A stretch of 28,978 bases of DNA from Gemmatimonadota bacterium (GTDB lineage Bacteria > Gemmatimonadota > Gemmatimonadetes > Gemmatimonadales > GWC2-71-9): assembly GCA_025361465.1 (NCBI GenBank), contig JANYAG010000166.1:1-28978 (forward strand). Reading direction: 5' to 3'. Positions within the stretch are counted from its first letter, which is position 1, and each line of letters begins with the position of its first letter. Below the pieces are notes generated by a model that saw only the letters and a program-made list of their open reading frames with translations, was not told where the DNA came from and did no database searches. Both the position numbers and the translations under genes were made by a program. Below, piece after piece: positions 8,614 through 14,811 of this stretch.

Positions 8614-9174
8614 ATGCTGGACCTGGTGGCGATCAGCGGCTCGCTGCGCGCCGAGTCGTACAACTCGGCGTTACTGCGCAATCTCCCCGAGCTCGCGCCG
8701 CCAACGCTGCGGTTTACGGTGCATTCCATCGCCGGGATCCCGATCTTCGACCAGGACCTCGAAGCACAAGGAAAGCCGGCGGCGGTGATCCGGCTGCATC
8801 AGGCGATCCGGGGCGCGGATGGGTTGGTGATTGCGACGCCCGAATACAATCACGGAGTGCCGGGCGGGCTGAAGAACGCGCTCGATTGGCTCTCGCGTGG
8901 CCCGGCGCCGCATGGGTTGTTCGGGATCCCTACCGCCATCCTCGGCGCGAGCGATGGCATGATTGGCACGGCACGCGCGCAATACGCGTTGCGCCAGACA
9001 CTGGTGACGCTGAATGCCCCGACGCTGCCCTTCCCGCAGGTGCTCGTCTCGCTGGTGCACAAGAAGATTGATGCGACCGGCCGCCTGACCGACGAGCCCA
9101 CGCGCGCGTTCATCCGCACCTGGCTGGTCGAGGTGGAACGGTGGATGCGGAGATTCCCGAAGCATGAACGATGA
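8614..9174 (+). CDS. NAD(P)H-dependent FMN reductase family protein
   Basis: This 186-residue flavodoxin-fold protein has the two family signatures: GSLRAESYNSALLR at 9-22 binds the FMN phosphate, and TPEYNHGVPGGLKNALDW at 75-92 contacts the isoalloxazine ring. Relatives (ChrR, YieF, azoreductase types) reduce quinones, chromate or FMN in the cytosol. ATG 8614 places the first beta strand at residue 2, as usual. ATG 8593 would overlap the preceding oxidoreductase gene by 13 nt and add seven residues. The gap to that gene is 8 nt, so the two are probably co-transcribed. The last codons and the stop lie inside a heptanucleotide repeat array. Confidence 0.92.
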   Translation: MLDLVAISGSLRAESYNSALLRNLPELAPPTLRFTVHSIAGIPIFDQDLEAQGKPAAVIRLHQAIRGADGLVIATPEYNHGVPGGLKNALDWLSRGPAPHGLFGIPTAILGASDGMIGTARAQYALRQTLVTLNAPTLPFPQVLVSLVHKKIDATGRLTDEPTRAFIRTWLVEVERWMRRFPKHER

Positions 9175-9212
9175 GCGATGCTGGATGCTGGATGCTGGAT
9201 GATGGATGATGG
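9164..9212. repeat. Seven tandem 7-bp units (ATGAACG, ATGAGCG, ATGCTGG x3, ATGATGG x2)
   Basis: Seven consecutive heptamers run without interruption: ATGAACG, ATGAGCG, three ATGCTGG and two ATGATGG. The first unit and a half are the last codons and the TGA stop of the FMN reductase gene; the rest is intergenic. The period is 7, so it is not a coding triplet repeat. An ATG inside the array (9206) is in frame with the next gene but has no Shine-Dalgarno site. Confidence 0.85.
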
Positions 9213-9241
9213 TCTTACCTCCCACAGATGGCCACACGGCG

Positions 9242-9937
9242 ATGCCGCAGACTCCCCACGTTGAACAGCATTTCACCGCCCCCGAAGCCATCCACGACGT
9301 CGTCATCGGCATGTCCGATGGCTTGACGGTGCCCTTTGCCCTTGCGGCGGGGCTGTCCGGGGCGGTGTCGCAGAGCAGCATCGTGATCACGGCCGGGCTG
9401 GCCGAAATCGTGGCGGGGTCGATCGCGATGGGGCTTGGCGGATATCTGGCCGCCCGGAGCGATGCGGAGCATTACGCCAGCGAACTCGCGCGCGAGCGCA
9501 ATGAGGTGGTGGTCGTCCCCGACCGCGAGGCCGAGGAGGTCGCCGATGTCTTCGCGGAGTATGGCGTCACGGCCGAGGAATCCGCGCCAGTGATTGCCTC
9601 GTTCCGGCGCCGGCCGGACGACTGGGTGCGGTTCATGATGCGCTTCGAGCTCGGTCTCGAAGTTCCCGACCCCAAGCGGGCTCCGCGCAGCGCCGGTACG
9701 ATTGCCGTCGCGTACTTCCTCGGCGGGCTGGTGCCGCTCTCTCCCTACATCATCTTCCCCGACGTTCCCACCGGGCTTCGCTGGTCGGTGGTCATCACCT
9801 TGGTGGCGTTGTTCGTGTTCGGCTGGGTCAAGGGACGTTTTACTGGCGTCCACGGGCTGCGGGCCGGGGCCCAGATGCTGGTGGTCGGCGGACTCGCGGC
9901 GGCGGCGGCCTTCTTCCTGGCCCGGTTGATCTCGTGA
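9242..9937 (+). CDS. VIT1/CCC1 family transporter (iron/manganese-type)
   Basis: This 231-residue membrane protein has the VIT1/CCC1 signature in its first helix: IGMSDGLTVPFALAAGLSG (about 23-41). It is followed by the GSIAMGLGGYLAARSDAEHY segment (about 60-79). A charged, Glu-rich cytosolic loop comes next (about 80-150; in plant VIT1 this loop binds the metal). Then come three more helices, the first with GGLVPLSPYIIF. The family moves Fe2+ or Mn2+ out of the cytosol. Five membrane segments fit the family. ATG 9242 fits the usual N terminus; ATG 9206 lies inside the repeat array and is less likely. It overlaps the next gene by 4 nt (GTGA), which suggests translational coupling. Confidence 0.9.
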   Translation: MPQTPHVEQHFTAPEAIHDVVIGMSDGLTVPFALAAGLSGAVSQSSIVITAGLAEIVAGSIAMGLGGYLAARSDAEHYASELARERNEVVVVPDREAEEVADVFAEYGVTAEESAPVIASFRRRPDDWVRFMMRFELGLEVPDPKRAPRSAGTIAVAYFLGGLVPLSPYIIFPDVPTGLRWSVVITLVALFVFGWVKGRFTGVHGLRAGAQMLVVGGLAAAAAFFLARLIS

Positions 9938-10314
9938 GCGTACCCGGGGAACCATTCAGCCGGGCGTCGTTGTTTCTTGGGCCGGTACTGGAAGGATTCG
10001 GCTTTCAGGTCATCGCGCGCGAATATCAGGACGGAGTGGAGGCAAGCGCGTTCGCGGAGTACTCCCGGGGACCGCTGCGCCTGCGCCTGGTCTGGGAAGG
10101 GACCGAGCGCGCGCTTTGGGTTGAGGCGGGACTGGCCTCCGGCGGTTCGATGATCACGCGCTGGCAGGACATCGAATGGATCGTTGCGGGAGAGCCATTG
10201 CCCCTCGATCGCACGGTTGACGACGATCGTCTCGATCGACTGGGGCAGGCCGTGGTTGCCTACCTGAAGATGGTCGCCACCAAGAGCGGAGGACGGGCAG
10301 ATGGGCAGCATTGA
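9934..10314 (+). CDS. Hypothetical protein, 126 aa, cytosolic
   Basis: I do not recognise this protein. It starts with GTG 9934, whose GTGA overlaps the stop of the transporter gene, and it overlaps the VOC gene by 14 nt at its end. It has no signal peptide, membrane segment or cysteine. The likely fold is alpha/beta: an N-terminal helix, then strands rich in alternating hydrophobic residues (LRLRLVW at about 50-56, ALWVEAGL at about 60-68) and a final helix (DRLDRLGQAVVAYL). The GC-rich third positions and tight packing between known genes support a real coding sequence. Confidence 0.75.
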   Translation: MSVPGEPFSRASLFLGPVLEGFGFQVIAREYQDGVEASAFAEYSRGPLRLRLVWEGTERALWVEAGLASGGSMITRWQDIEWIVAGEPLPLDRTVDDDRLDRLGQAVVAYLKMVATKSGGRADGQH

Positions 10315-10786
10315 TCCGCGAGTGGACATCGGGCATGTGCACCTGAAGGTGGCCGATCTCGAGCGCTCGCTCGGGTTCTGGCATGGAGTGCTCGGGTTCG
10401 CGATCATGCAACGCATGGGTGACAGTGCCGCCTTCCTGAGTGCCGGCGGGTATCACCATCACCTCGGCCTCAACACCTGGCACAGTCAGGGCGGCACGGC
10501 GCCGCCACGGAATTCGACCGGACTGTATCACGTCGCGATCCGGTATCCGGATCGGCCCGCGCTTGCTGACGCGCTGCGTCGCCTGGCCAACGCCGGGATC
10601 GCGCTCGATGGCGCATCGGATCACGGAGTCAGTGAGGCGCTCTACCTCCGCGATCCGGACGGCAACGGGGTCGAACTGTATCGCGATCGCCCGGAGAGCG
10701 AGTGGCCGCGCAGTGTTGACGGCTCCCTCGCGATGACGCTCCACCCCCTCGACGTCCAGGCGCTGCTGGCTGAGGCGTCCCCGTGA
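10301..10786 (+). CDS. VOC family protein (glyoxalase/extradiol dioxygenase superfamily, CatE-like)
   Basis: This 161-residue protein has two beta-alpha-beta-beta-beta modules. Module one opens with IGHVHLKVADLERSLGFW (10-27), where a His is the usual first metal ligand. GGYHHHLGLNTW (about 49-60) supplies the second His region. Module two begins with GLYHVAIRYPDR and ends with LRDPDGNGVELYRDRP, where Glu is the third ligand. The pattern is closest to the catechol-2,3-dioxygenase-like (CatE) bacterial VOC proteins, most of which have no proven substrate. It starts 14 nt inside the preceding gene, and its TGA overlaps the next GTG start by 4 nt. Confidence 0.88.
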   Translation: MGSIDPRVDIGHVHLKVADLERSLGFWHGVLGFAIMQRMGDSAAFLSAGGYHHHLGLNTWHSQGGTAPPRNSTGLYHVAIRYPDRPALADALRRLANAGIALDGASDHGVSEALYLRDPDGNGVELYRDRPESEWPRSVDGSLAMTLHPLDVQALLAEASP

Positions 10787-11667
10787 AGTGGTATCGCGGC
10801 GCGCTGCCCCTCCTGCTCGGCACCGCACCGCTTGGTGCCCAATCGCCGGCGCTGCCCCCGCGGCTGCTCCTCAATCATGTCTATTTCGTCCTCGACTCGG
10901 CCACATATCACGACATCGAGTCGTCGCCATTCCTTGGGACGCAGTTCGCCGGTCGCGAGGTGCGGACCGCGGAATCTGGCGGGCTGAAGTGGTCGGGCCT
11001 CTATTTCTACGGGCGCCACACCTATCTCGAGATCTTCGGCCCGAACGGGTTGCCGGGCTCGCAGCCAGGCGATGTGGGCATCGGGCTGGCCAGTGAGATG
11101 CCAGGCGGGATCCGGGCGCTGATGCAGCGTTTCGGGGCCCAGCGCTTTCCCTTCGACACGCTGACACGGATCCAGACCGATTCGTCCGGCAGCTTTCCGT
11201 GGTTCCTGAGCTGGCGCGCCGGCGGGACGGATCTTCCCTCCGACCGGACGGCGCTGTGGGTCATGGAATACAGCGCCGCGATGGCCGCGCGGATGACTCC
11301 GCGCGACTCGCTGCCGGACAGTGACCGCTCGCGCGACCGCTTCATCGCCGCGCGCCTGATGCGCGATCAACTCATGGCCGAGCTCGTCGCCGCGACATTT
11401 GCGCTGCCGGTGGACGACATTGCCAAGGTGTCGCGCACGCTGCTTCGCGCGGGCGTGACCGTGATCCAGGAAGGCGATGCGGCCGTGATCCAGCTCGAGG
11501 GTTTCACCGTGCGCCTGCTGCCGGCCTGGGACCGGCCCGGAGTACGCAAGCTCGAGTTCTCGCTCAATCGCGAGGCACTCGCCAACCCGACGTATCGCTT
11601 CGGGTCGTCGTCGCGACTGCGGTTCGGACCGGGGCGCATCGCGGTGTGGGAGTTTTCGCTGAAATGA
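10783..11667 (+). CDS. DUF5829-like secreted protein, possible divergent VOC fold
   Basis: This 294-residue protein starts at GTG 10783 (GTGA overlap with the VOC gene). Residues 1-20 form a signal peptide ending in Gly-Ala-Gln. The body begins LLNHVYFVLDSATYHDIE and then has GLYFYGRHTYLEIFGPNG (about 71-88), which I recognise from DUF5829-type proteins. The arrangement of an early His on a strand followed by a YLEIF strand resembles a VOC module; this is inference. The family has no known function. It sits directly between a clear VOC gene and msrA, with 4-nt overlaps on both sides, so it is translated together with them but exported. Confidence 0.75.
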   Translation: MKWYRGALPLLLGTAPLGAQSPALPPRLLLNHVYFVLDSATYHDIESSPFLGTQFAGREVRTAESGGLKWSGLYFYGRHTYLEIFGPNGLPGSQPGDVGIGLASEMPGGIRALMQRFGAQRFPFDTLTRIQTDSSGSFPWFLSWRAGGTDLPSDRTALWVMEYSAAMAARMTPRDSLPDSDRSRDRFIAARLMRDQLMAELVAATFALPVDDIAKVSRTLLRAGVTVIQEGDAAVIQLEGFTVRLLPAWDRPGVRKLEFSLNREALANPTYRFGSSSRLRFGPGRIAVWEFSLK

Positions 11668-12215
11668 CGCCGCCGCCGCTCGAAGTCGCCACGCTCGGGG
11701 GCGGCTGCTTCTGGTGCCTCGAGCCGGTGTTCATGCGGCTGCGCGGGGTGCGGGGGGCGGTGTCCGGGTATGCCGGTGGTGCCGGCGCCAACCCGAGCTA
11801 TGAGGCAGTCTGCACCGGCCGGACCGGGCATGCCGAAGTGGTGCAGGTGACGTTTGATCCGGCGGAGATCGGCTACCGCGAGCTGCTCGAGCTCTTCTTC
11901 GCCTTTCACGATCCGACCACCCTCAATCGGCAGGGACCTGACACCGGCACCCAGTATCGCTCGATCATCCTGGCCCACAATCCGGCGCAGGAACGCATCG
12001 CGAAGGCGCTGATTGCCGAACTCGACCTCGAGCATGCGTTTCCATCCCGCATCGTGACTGAGGTGGTTCCCTTCACTGCCTTCTGGCCCGCCGAGGCCCA
12101 CCACCAGCAGTACTTCGACCGGAATCCGGACCGGGCGTATTGCTCGGCCGTCATCGCCCCGAAGATGGCGAAGCTGCGGCGAAGCTGGTCCGAGCGGCTC
12201 AAGCCGGAATCGTAG
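11664..12215 (+). CDS. msrA: Peptide methionine-S-sulfoxide reductase MsrA
   Basis: This 183-residue enzyme reduces the S-epimer of methionine sulfoxide in proteins. The catalytic motif GCFWC is at 14-18, with Cys15 as nucleophile. Other family blocks follow: SGYAGG, NPSYEAVCTGRTGHAEVVQV, DPTTLNRQGPDTGTQYRS and AEAHHQQYF. ATG 11664 overlaps the preceding TGA (ATGA), so it is preferred over the upstream in-frame ATG 11646. A further Cys in AYCSAVI near residue 161 could serve as resolving Cys. There is no signal peptide, so it acts in the cytosol, although the gene before it encodes an exported protein. Confidence 0.96.
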   Translation: MTPPPLEVATLGGGCFWCLEPVFMRLRGVRGAVSGYAGGAGANPSYEAVCTGRTGHAEVVQVTFDPAEIGYRELLELFFAFHDPTTLNRQGPDTGTQYRSIILAHNPAQERIAKALIAELDLEHAFPSRIVTEVVPFTAFWPAEAHHQQYFDRNPDRAYCSAVIAPKMAKLRRSWSERLKPES

Positions 12216-12296
12216 GCCCCTTGAGCGGCGGGGCGGATGGGGCGATCATCGTCCTCGTCCGCCGGCGACCGCCGGATCGGGGCAGGCAAGCAGAAC

Positions 12297-12301
12297 GGAG
12301 G
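12297..12301 (+). promoter_or_regulatory. Ribosome binding site deciding the lepB start
   Basis: GGAGG lies 4 nt before GTG 12306. The alternative ATG at 12237 has no such site and would add 23 residues of Ser/Gly/Arg-rich sequence unlike signal peptidases. Confidence 0.6.
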
Positions 12302-12305
12302 CGCG

Positions 12306-13031
12306 GTGCCGTACACTGAGGGAATCGAGAAGGCGAAGACCCCGTTGGGGAAGTTGCTGGAATGGGTCAAGGCCGCGGCCTGGGCGCTCGGCATCTGGCT
12401 CGTGCTGAGCACCTTCCTGGTGCAGGCCTACTTCATCCCCAGCCCGAGCATGGAGACGACGCTGCTGGTTGGCGACGTCCTCTTCGTCAACAAGTTCCTC
12501 TTCGGGGCCAAGCTACCCTTCATCGATGCAAATCTCCCTGCGGTGCGTGAACCGCGGCACGGGGATATCGTCGTCTTCATGTCACCGATCGAGGACTCGA
12601 TCCTCGTCAAGCGGCTGATCGGTGTCGGCGGCGATACCCTCGAGATGCGGCACGGTGCGCTCTACCGCAATGGTCAGTCCATGCAGGAACCGTATGCCCA
12701 GCAGTTGTCCCCCGACAATACCCTGGTGGGTGATCCGCGCACGCGGCAGGAGATGCTCGTGCTGCAGAAAGGGCATTACATCGGGTCCGACCCGAACTAC
12801 CTGCCGGATGTCCACGACTGGGGACCGATCGTCGTGCCCCGCGATTCGCTCTGGATGATGGGCGACAACCGCGACATGTCGAAGGATTCCCGCTTCTGGG
12901 GGTTCGTGCCCCGGAAGAACGTGCGCGGGACCCCGATCATCATCTACTACTCGTGGGATGCCGGCAGCTACCGCCCGCTGCCGTTCTTCACGGCGACACG
13001 GTGGGGACGGATCTTCCACATCCCGCGATGA
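12306..13031 (+). CDS. lepB: Signal peptidase I
   Basis: This 241-residue inner-membrane serine protease removes signal peptides from Sec and Tat substrates. One membrane helix spans about 23-42. It is followed by the catalytic Ser48 in PSPSM and the general-base Lys102 in DSILVKRLIGVGGD. The conserved box MGDNRDMSKDSRFWGFV comes near residues 182-198. The region between has an insertion with QEMLVLQKGHYIG that forms part of the second, non-catalytic beta region. The many exported peptidases and lipoproteins in this window need such an enzyme (lipoproteins need LspA instead). Its TGA overlaps the start of the next gene by 4 nt. Confidence 0.95.
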   Translation: MPYTEGIEKAKTPLGKLLEWVKAAAWALGIWLVLSTFLVQAYFIPSPSMETTLLVGDVLFVNKFLFGAKLPFIDANLPAVREPRHGDIVVFMSPIEDSILVKRLIGVGGDTLEMRHGALYRNGQSMQEPYAQQLSPDNTLVGDPRTRQEMLVLQKGHYIGSDPNYLPDVHDWGPIVVPRDSLWMMGDNRDMSKDSRFWGFVPRKNVRGTPIIIYYSWDAGSYRPLPFFTATRWGRIFHIPR

Positions 13032-13654
13032 ACGGAATACCACGCCGGGCACTGGAGCCGGTGGTGCTCGAGGGGACGACGGTTCGCCTCGTGCCGATGG
13101 AGCGGAGTCACCTCTTCGCCCTCGCTGAGGTCGGGCTCGATCCGTCGCTCTGGGCGTTGATTCCCACGCCTGCCACTGATCTCGAAGGCATGCGACGCTG
13201 GGTCGAAGCGGCACTGACGCAGCAAGCCAGTGGCACCGCGCTGCCATTCGTCACGGTGGAACGCGCGAATGGCCGAGTGGTCGGGAGCAGCCGCTTCGCA
13301 GCCTGGGTAGCCGAGCATCGGCGCATCGAGATCGGCTGGACCTGGATTGCCCCGCCATGGCAGCGATCGGGCGTGAACACCGAAGCGAAATTCCTGATGC
13401 TGCGCCACGCCTTCGAGACGCTCGGGTGCCTTCGCGTCGAACTCAAGACCGACGCGCTCAATGTGCGATCTCGGGCCGCGATCCTCCGCCTCGGTGCCAG
13501 GGAAGAAGGGACCTTCCGCAAGCACATGGTCACCCAGCAGGGCAGGGTGCGGGACACGGTCTACTTCAGCATCACCGACGAGGACTGGCCCGCGGTGAAG
13601 GCGCGGTTCGTCCGGATGCTCGCGGGCGATGGCACCCGGCCGGGCGCCGCCTGA
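13028..13654 (+). CDS. GNAT family N-acetyltransferase, RimJ/RimL type
   Basis: This 208-residue protein starts at ATG 13028, overlapping the signal peptidase stop (ATGA). It has the RimJ/RimL-like layout: TTVRLVPMERSHLFALAEV at the N terminus, the acetyl-CoA-binding core IGWTWIAPPWQRSGVNTEAK (about 102-121) where the Q/R-x-x-G-x-x/A turn holds the pyrophosphate, then LGCLRVELKTDALNVRSRAAILRLGAREEG. The ending with RHM/KHMVTQQGRVRDTVYFSI is typical. Relatives acetylate N-terminal amines of proteins or small molecules; the substrate cannot be told from sequence. Confidence 0.9.
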   Translation: MNGIPRRALEPVVLEGTTVRLVPMERSHLFALAEVGLDPSLWALIPTPATDLEGMRRWVEAALTQQASGTALPFVTVERANGRVVGSSRFAAWVAEHRRIEIGWTWIAPPWQRSGVNTEAKFLMLRHAFETLGCLRVELKTDALNVRSRAAILRLGAREEGTFRKHMVTQQGRVRDTVYFSITDEDWPAVKARFVRMLAGDGTRPGAA

Positions 13655-13786
13655 ACCGTGGCGGCTGGCGCCTCGAGCCGGGGTACCGAGAAATGGGGAA
13701 CATTTAAGTCGGCTATTCTTCCACCGTGCGTCTGGGGCGCTCTGGGTCGTCTGTAGCAGTACTTGGATGCCTTTCTGGAGGGTTGA

Positions 13787-14191
13787 ATGTCCCCTGCAAT
13801 ACGACGACTGGTGGCTCTGGGCTTCGCCTGCCTCGTGGCATTCGGAGTGATGTACCTGATGGATCACCTGGCCGCCGGGGCGACGCCCCGCCCAGCCGGG
13901 ACGAAGGAGTCCCCCAAGGCGGCACTGGAAGCGGGGCAGATCCCGTTCAACGCCTTGCTGCTCGTGCTGGGAGGCTGGCTGGTTGCGGCCTTTCTCGGAG
14001 GCACGGTCGCCACTCGCCTCAGCGGTGAGCGGAAGACGGCGCACCTGTTTGCGGCGATTCTCACCGTTTCGATCCTGGCGACCCAGCTGGAGGCAACGCA
14101 CCCTACCTGGATGTGGATTGGTGGCCTGCTCGGTGTCCCACTCATCGCCCTCGGCGCGGCTGGCGAGAGCATCACGGTCCGCTCGCGCTAG
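13787..14191 (+). CDS. Small integral membrane protein, unknown function
   Basis: This 134-residue protein has four likely membrane helices: about 7-28, 55-75 (with GGWLVAAFLGG), 82-100 and 108-124. A polar Pro/Lys-rich loop lies between the first two. GGAGGG-type Shine-Dalgarno sequence GGAGGG (13777-13782) sits 4 nt before the ATG. I do not recognise the family. The 132 nt before it include a GGAAC (13697-13701) in an AT-rich patch, which could be part of an ECF-sigma-type promoter, but I could not fix a -10. Confidence 0.8.
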   Translation: MSPAIRRLVALGFACLVAFGVMYLMDHLAAGATPRPAGTKESPKAALEAGQIPFNALLLVLGGWLVAAFLGGTVATRLSGERKTAHLFAAILTVSILATQLEATHPTWMWIGGLLGVPLIALGAAGESITVRSR

Positions 14192-14276
14192 CACTCCTCC
14201 CTGATGGCATGAGCGCCCTCGCTGGCGCCGTCGCCACGGCATCGGTATCCTCCTGAGCGGGTTCCGGGCGATTTTC

Positions 14277-14372
14277 ATGCTTCGGAACCCGTTCTACCAC
14301 ACGACCCCGATGCAGATCGACGACCTGCGGCCTGAGGAACAGCGCGTGATCCACGAGTTCGACGCCAAGTGA
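14277..14372 (+). CDS. Possible 31-residue small protein
   Basis: A short frame between two membrane-protein genes encodes MLRNPFYHTTPMQIDDLRPE followed by EQRVIHEFDAK. Almost all third codon positions are G or C, as in the neighbouring genes, and the sequence reads like a compact amphipathic helix with an acidic end. There is no clear ribosome binding site. The frame is open back to 14205 without another good start. It could be a real small protein or the 3' remnant of a longer gene. Confidence 0.4.
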   Translation: MLRNPFYHTTPMQIDDLRPEEQRVIHEFDAK

Positions 14373-14385
14373 TCGGGTATTGTTG

Positions 14386-14724
14386 ATGCGACAGTTGCGA
14401 GTGATCCTGGTGACCTGGGCGCTGGCCGGACTTGGCGCCGGTTTGGGCATCGGCTTGGGCAGGTGGTTCGGCCGTCAGGCGGTCTTTCTCGGGGCGATGG
14501 TTGGCGCGACCCTTGCGATTCTCTATGCGATGAAGCTGTTGGTGTCCATCCACTGGTTCGACGGTGACCGCCGCCGAGGCGGCACCATTGGCGCGCTGTG
14601 CGGCCTCGCCCTGGCTGCCCCGCTGGCCAGCATGAACCTCGATTCTCCCGTCCTGGTGGTGCTGGTGGCCTCGATCACCGGCGTCGGAGTACTGGCCGGG
14701 GCGGGGTGGCGAGCGGCCAGGTAA
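14386..14724 (+). CDS. Small integral membrane protein, unknown function
   Basis: This 112-residue protein has about four hydrophobic helices: 7-27 (Gly/Leu-rich, AGLGAGLGIGLG), 32-53, 64-80 and 87-104. ATG 14386 is preferred over two in-frame TTG codons just upstream. The ribosome binding site is weak. It follows the 31-codon ORF by 13 nt, so the two may be translated from one message. I do not recognise the family; the Gly-x-x-x-Gly pattern of helix one suggests tight helix packing. Confidence 0.72.
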   Translation: MRQLRVILVTWALAGLGAGLGIGLGRWFGRQAVFLGAMVGATLAILYAMKLLVSIHWFDGDRRRGGTIGALCGLALAAPLASMNLDSPVLVVLVASITGVGVLAGAGWRAAR

Positions 14725-14727
14725 CTC

Positions 14728-14776
14728 CGAGAAGCGAGGAGCAACTAGCGAGAAGTAGTGAGCGAGGGTTGGCGAG
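14728..14776. repeat. Degenerate tandem 7-bp repeat array after a membrane-protein gene
   Basis: Read in steps of seven from 14728 the units are CGAGAAG, CGAGGAG, CAACTAG, CGAGAAG, TAGTGAG, CGAGGGT, TGGCGAG. Most keep the pattern (C)GAG(A/G)AG or end in AG. It starts 3 nt after the TAA stop and ends 24 nt before the ribosome binding site of the next gene. Confidence 0.65.
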
Positions 14777-14811
14777 GTTCGATTCCGCAGGACGACTTCC
14801 AGGGAGTCCCA

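Noticed and set aside
9164..9212. CRISPR array
   Set aside because: Units are 7 bp with no spacers; it is a simple tandem repeat.
9206..9241. Start of the VIT1/CCC1 gene at ATG 9206
   Set aside because: The codon lies in the heptamer array and lacks a ribosome site; ATG 9242 gives the usual N terminus. The choice is not certain.
13697..13719. ECF-sigma promoter (GGAAC and AT-rich patch) before the small membrane protein
   Set aside because: The GGAAC fits, but no -10 at correct spacing could be fixed, so it is not listed as a promoter.
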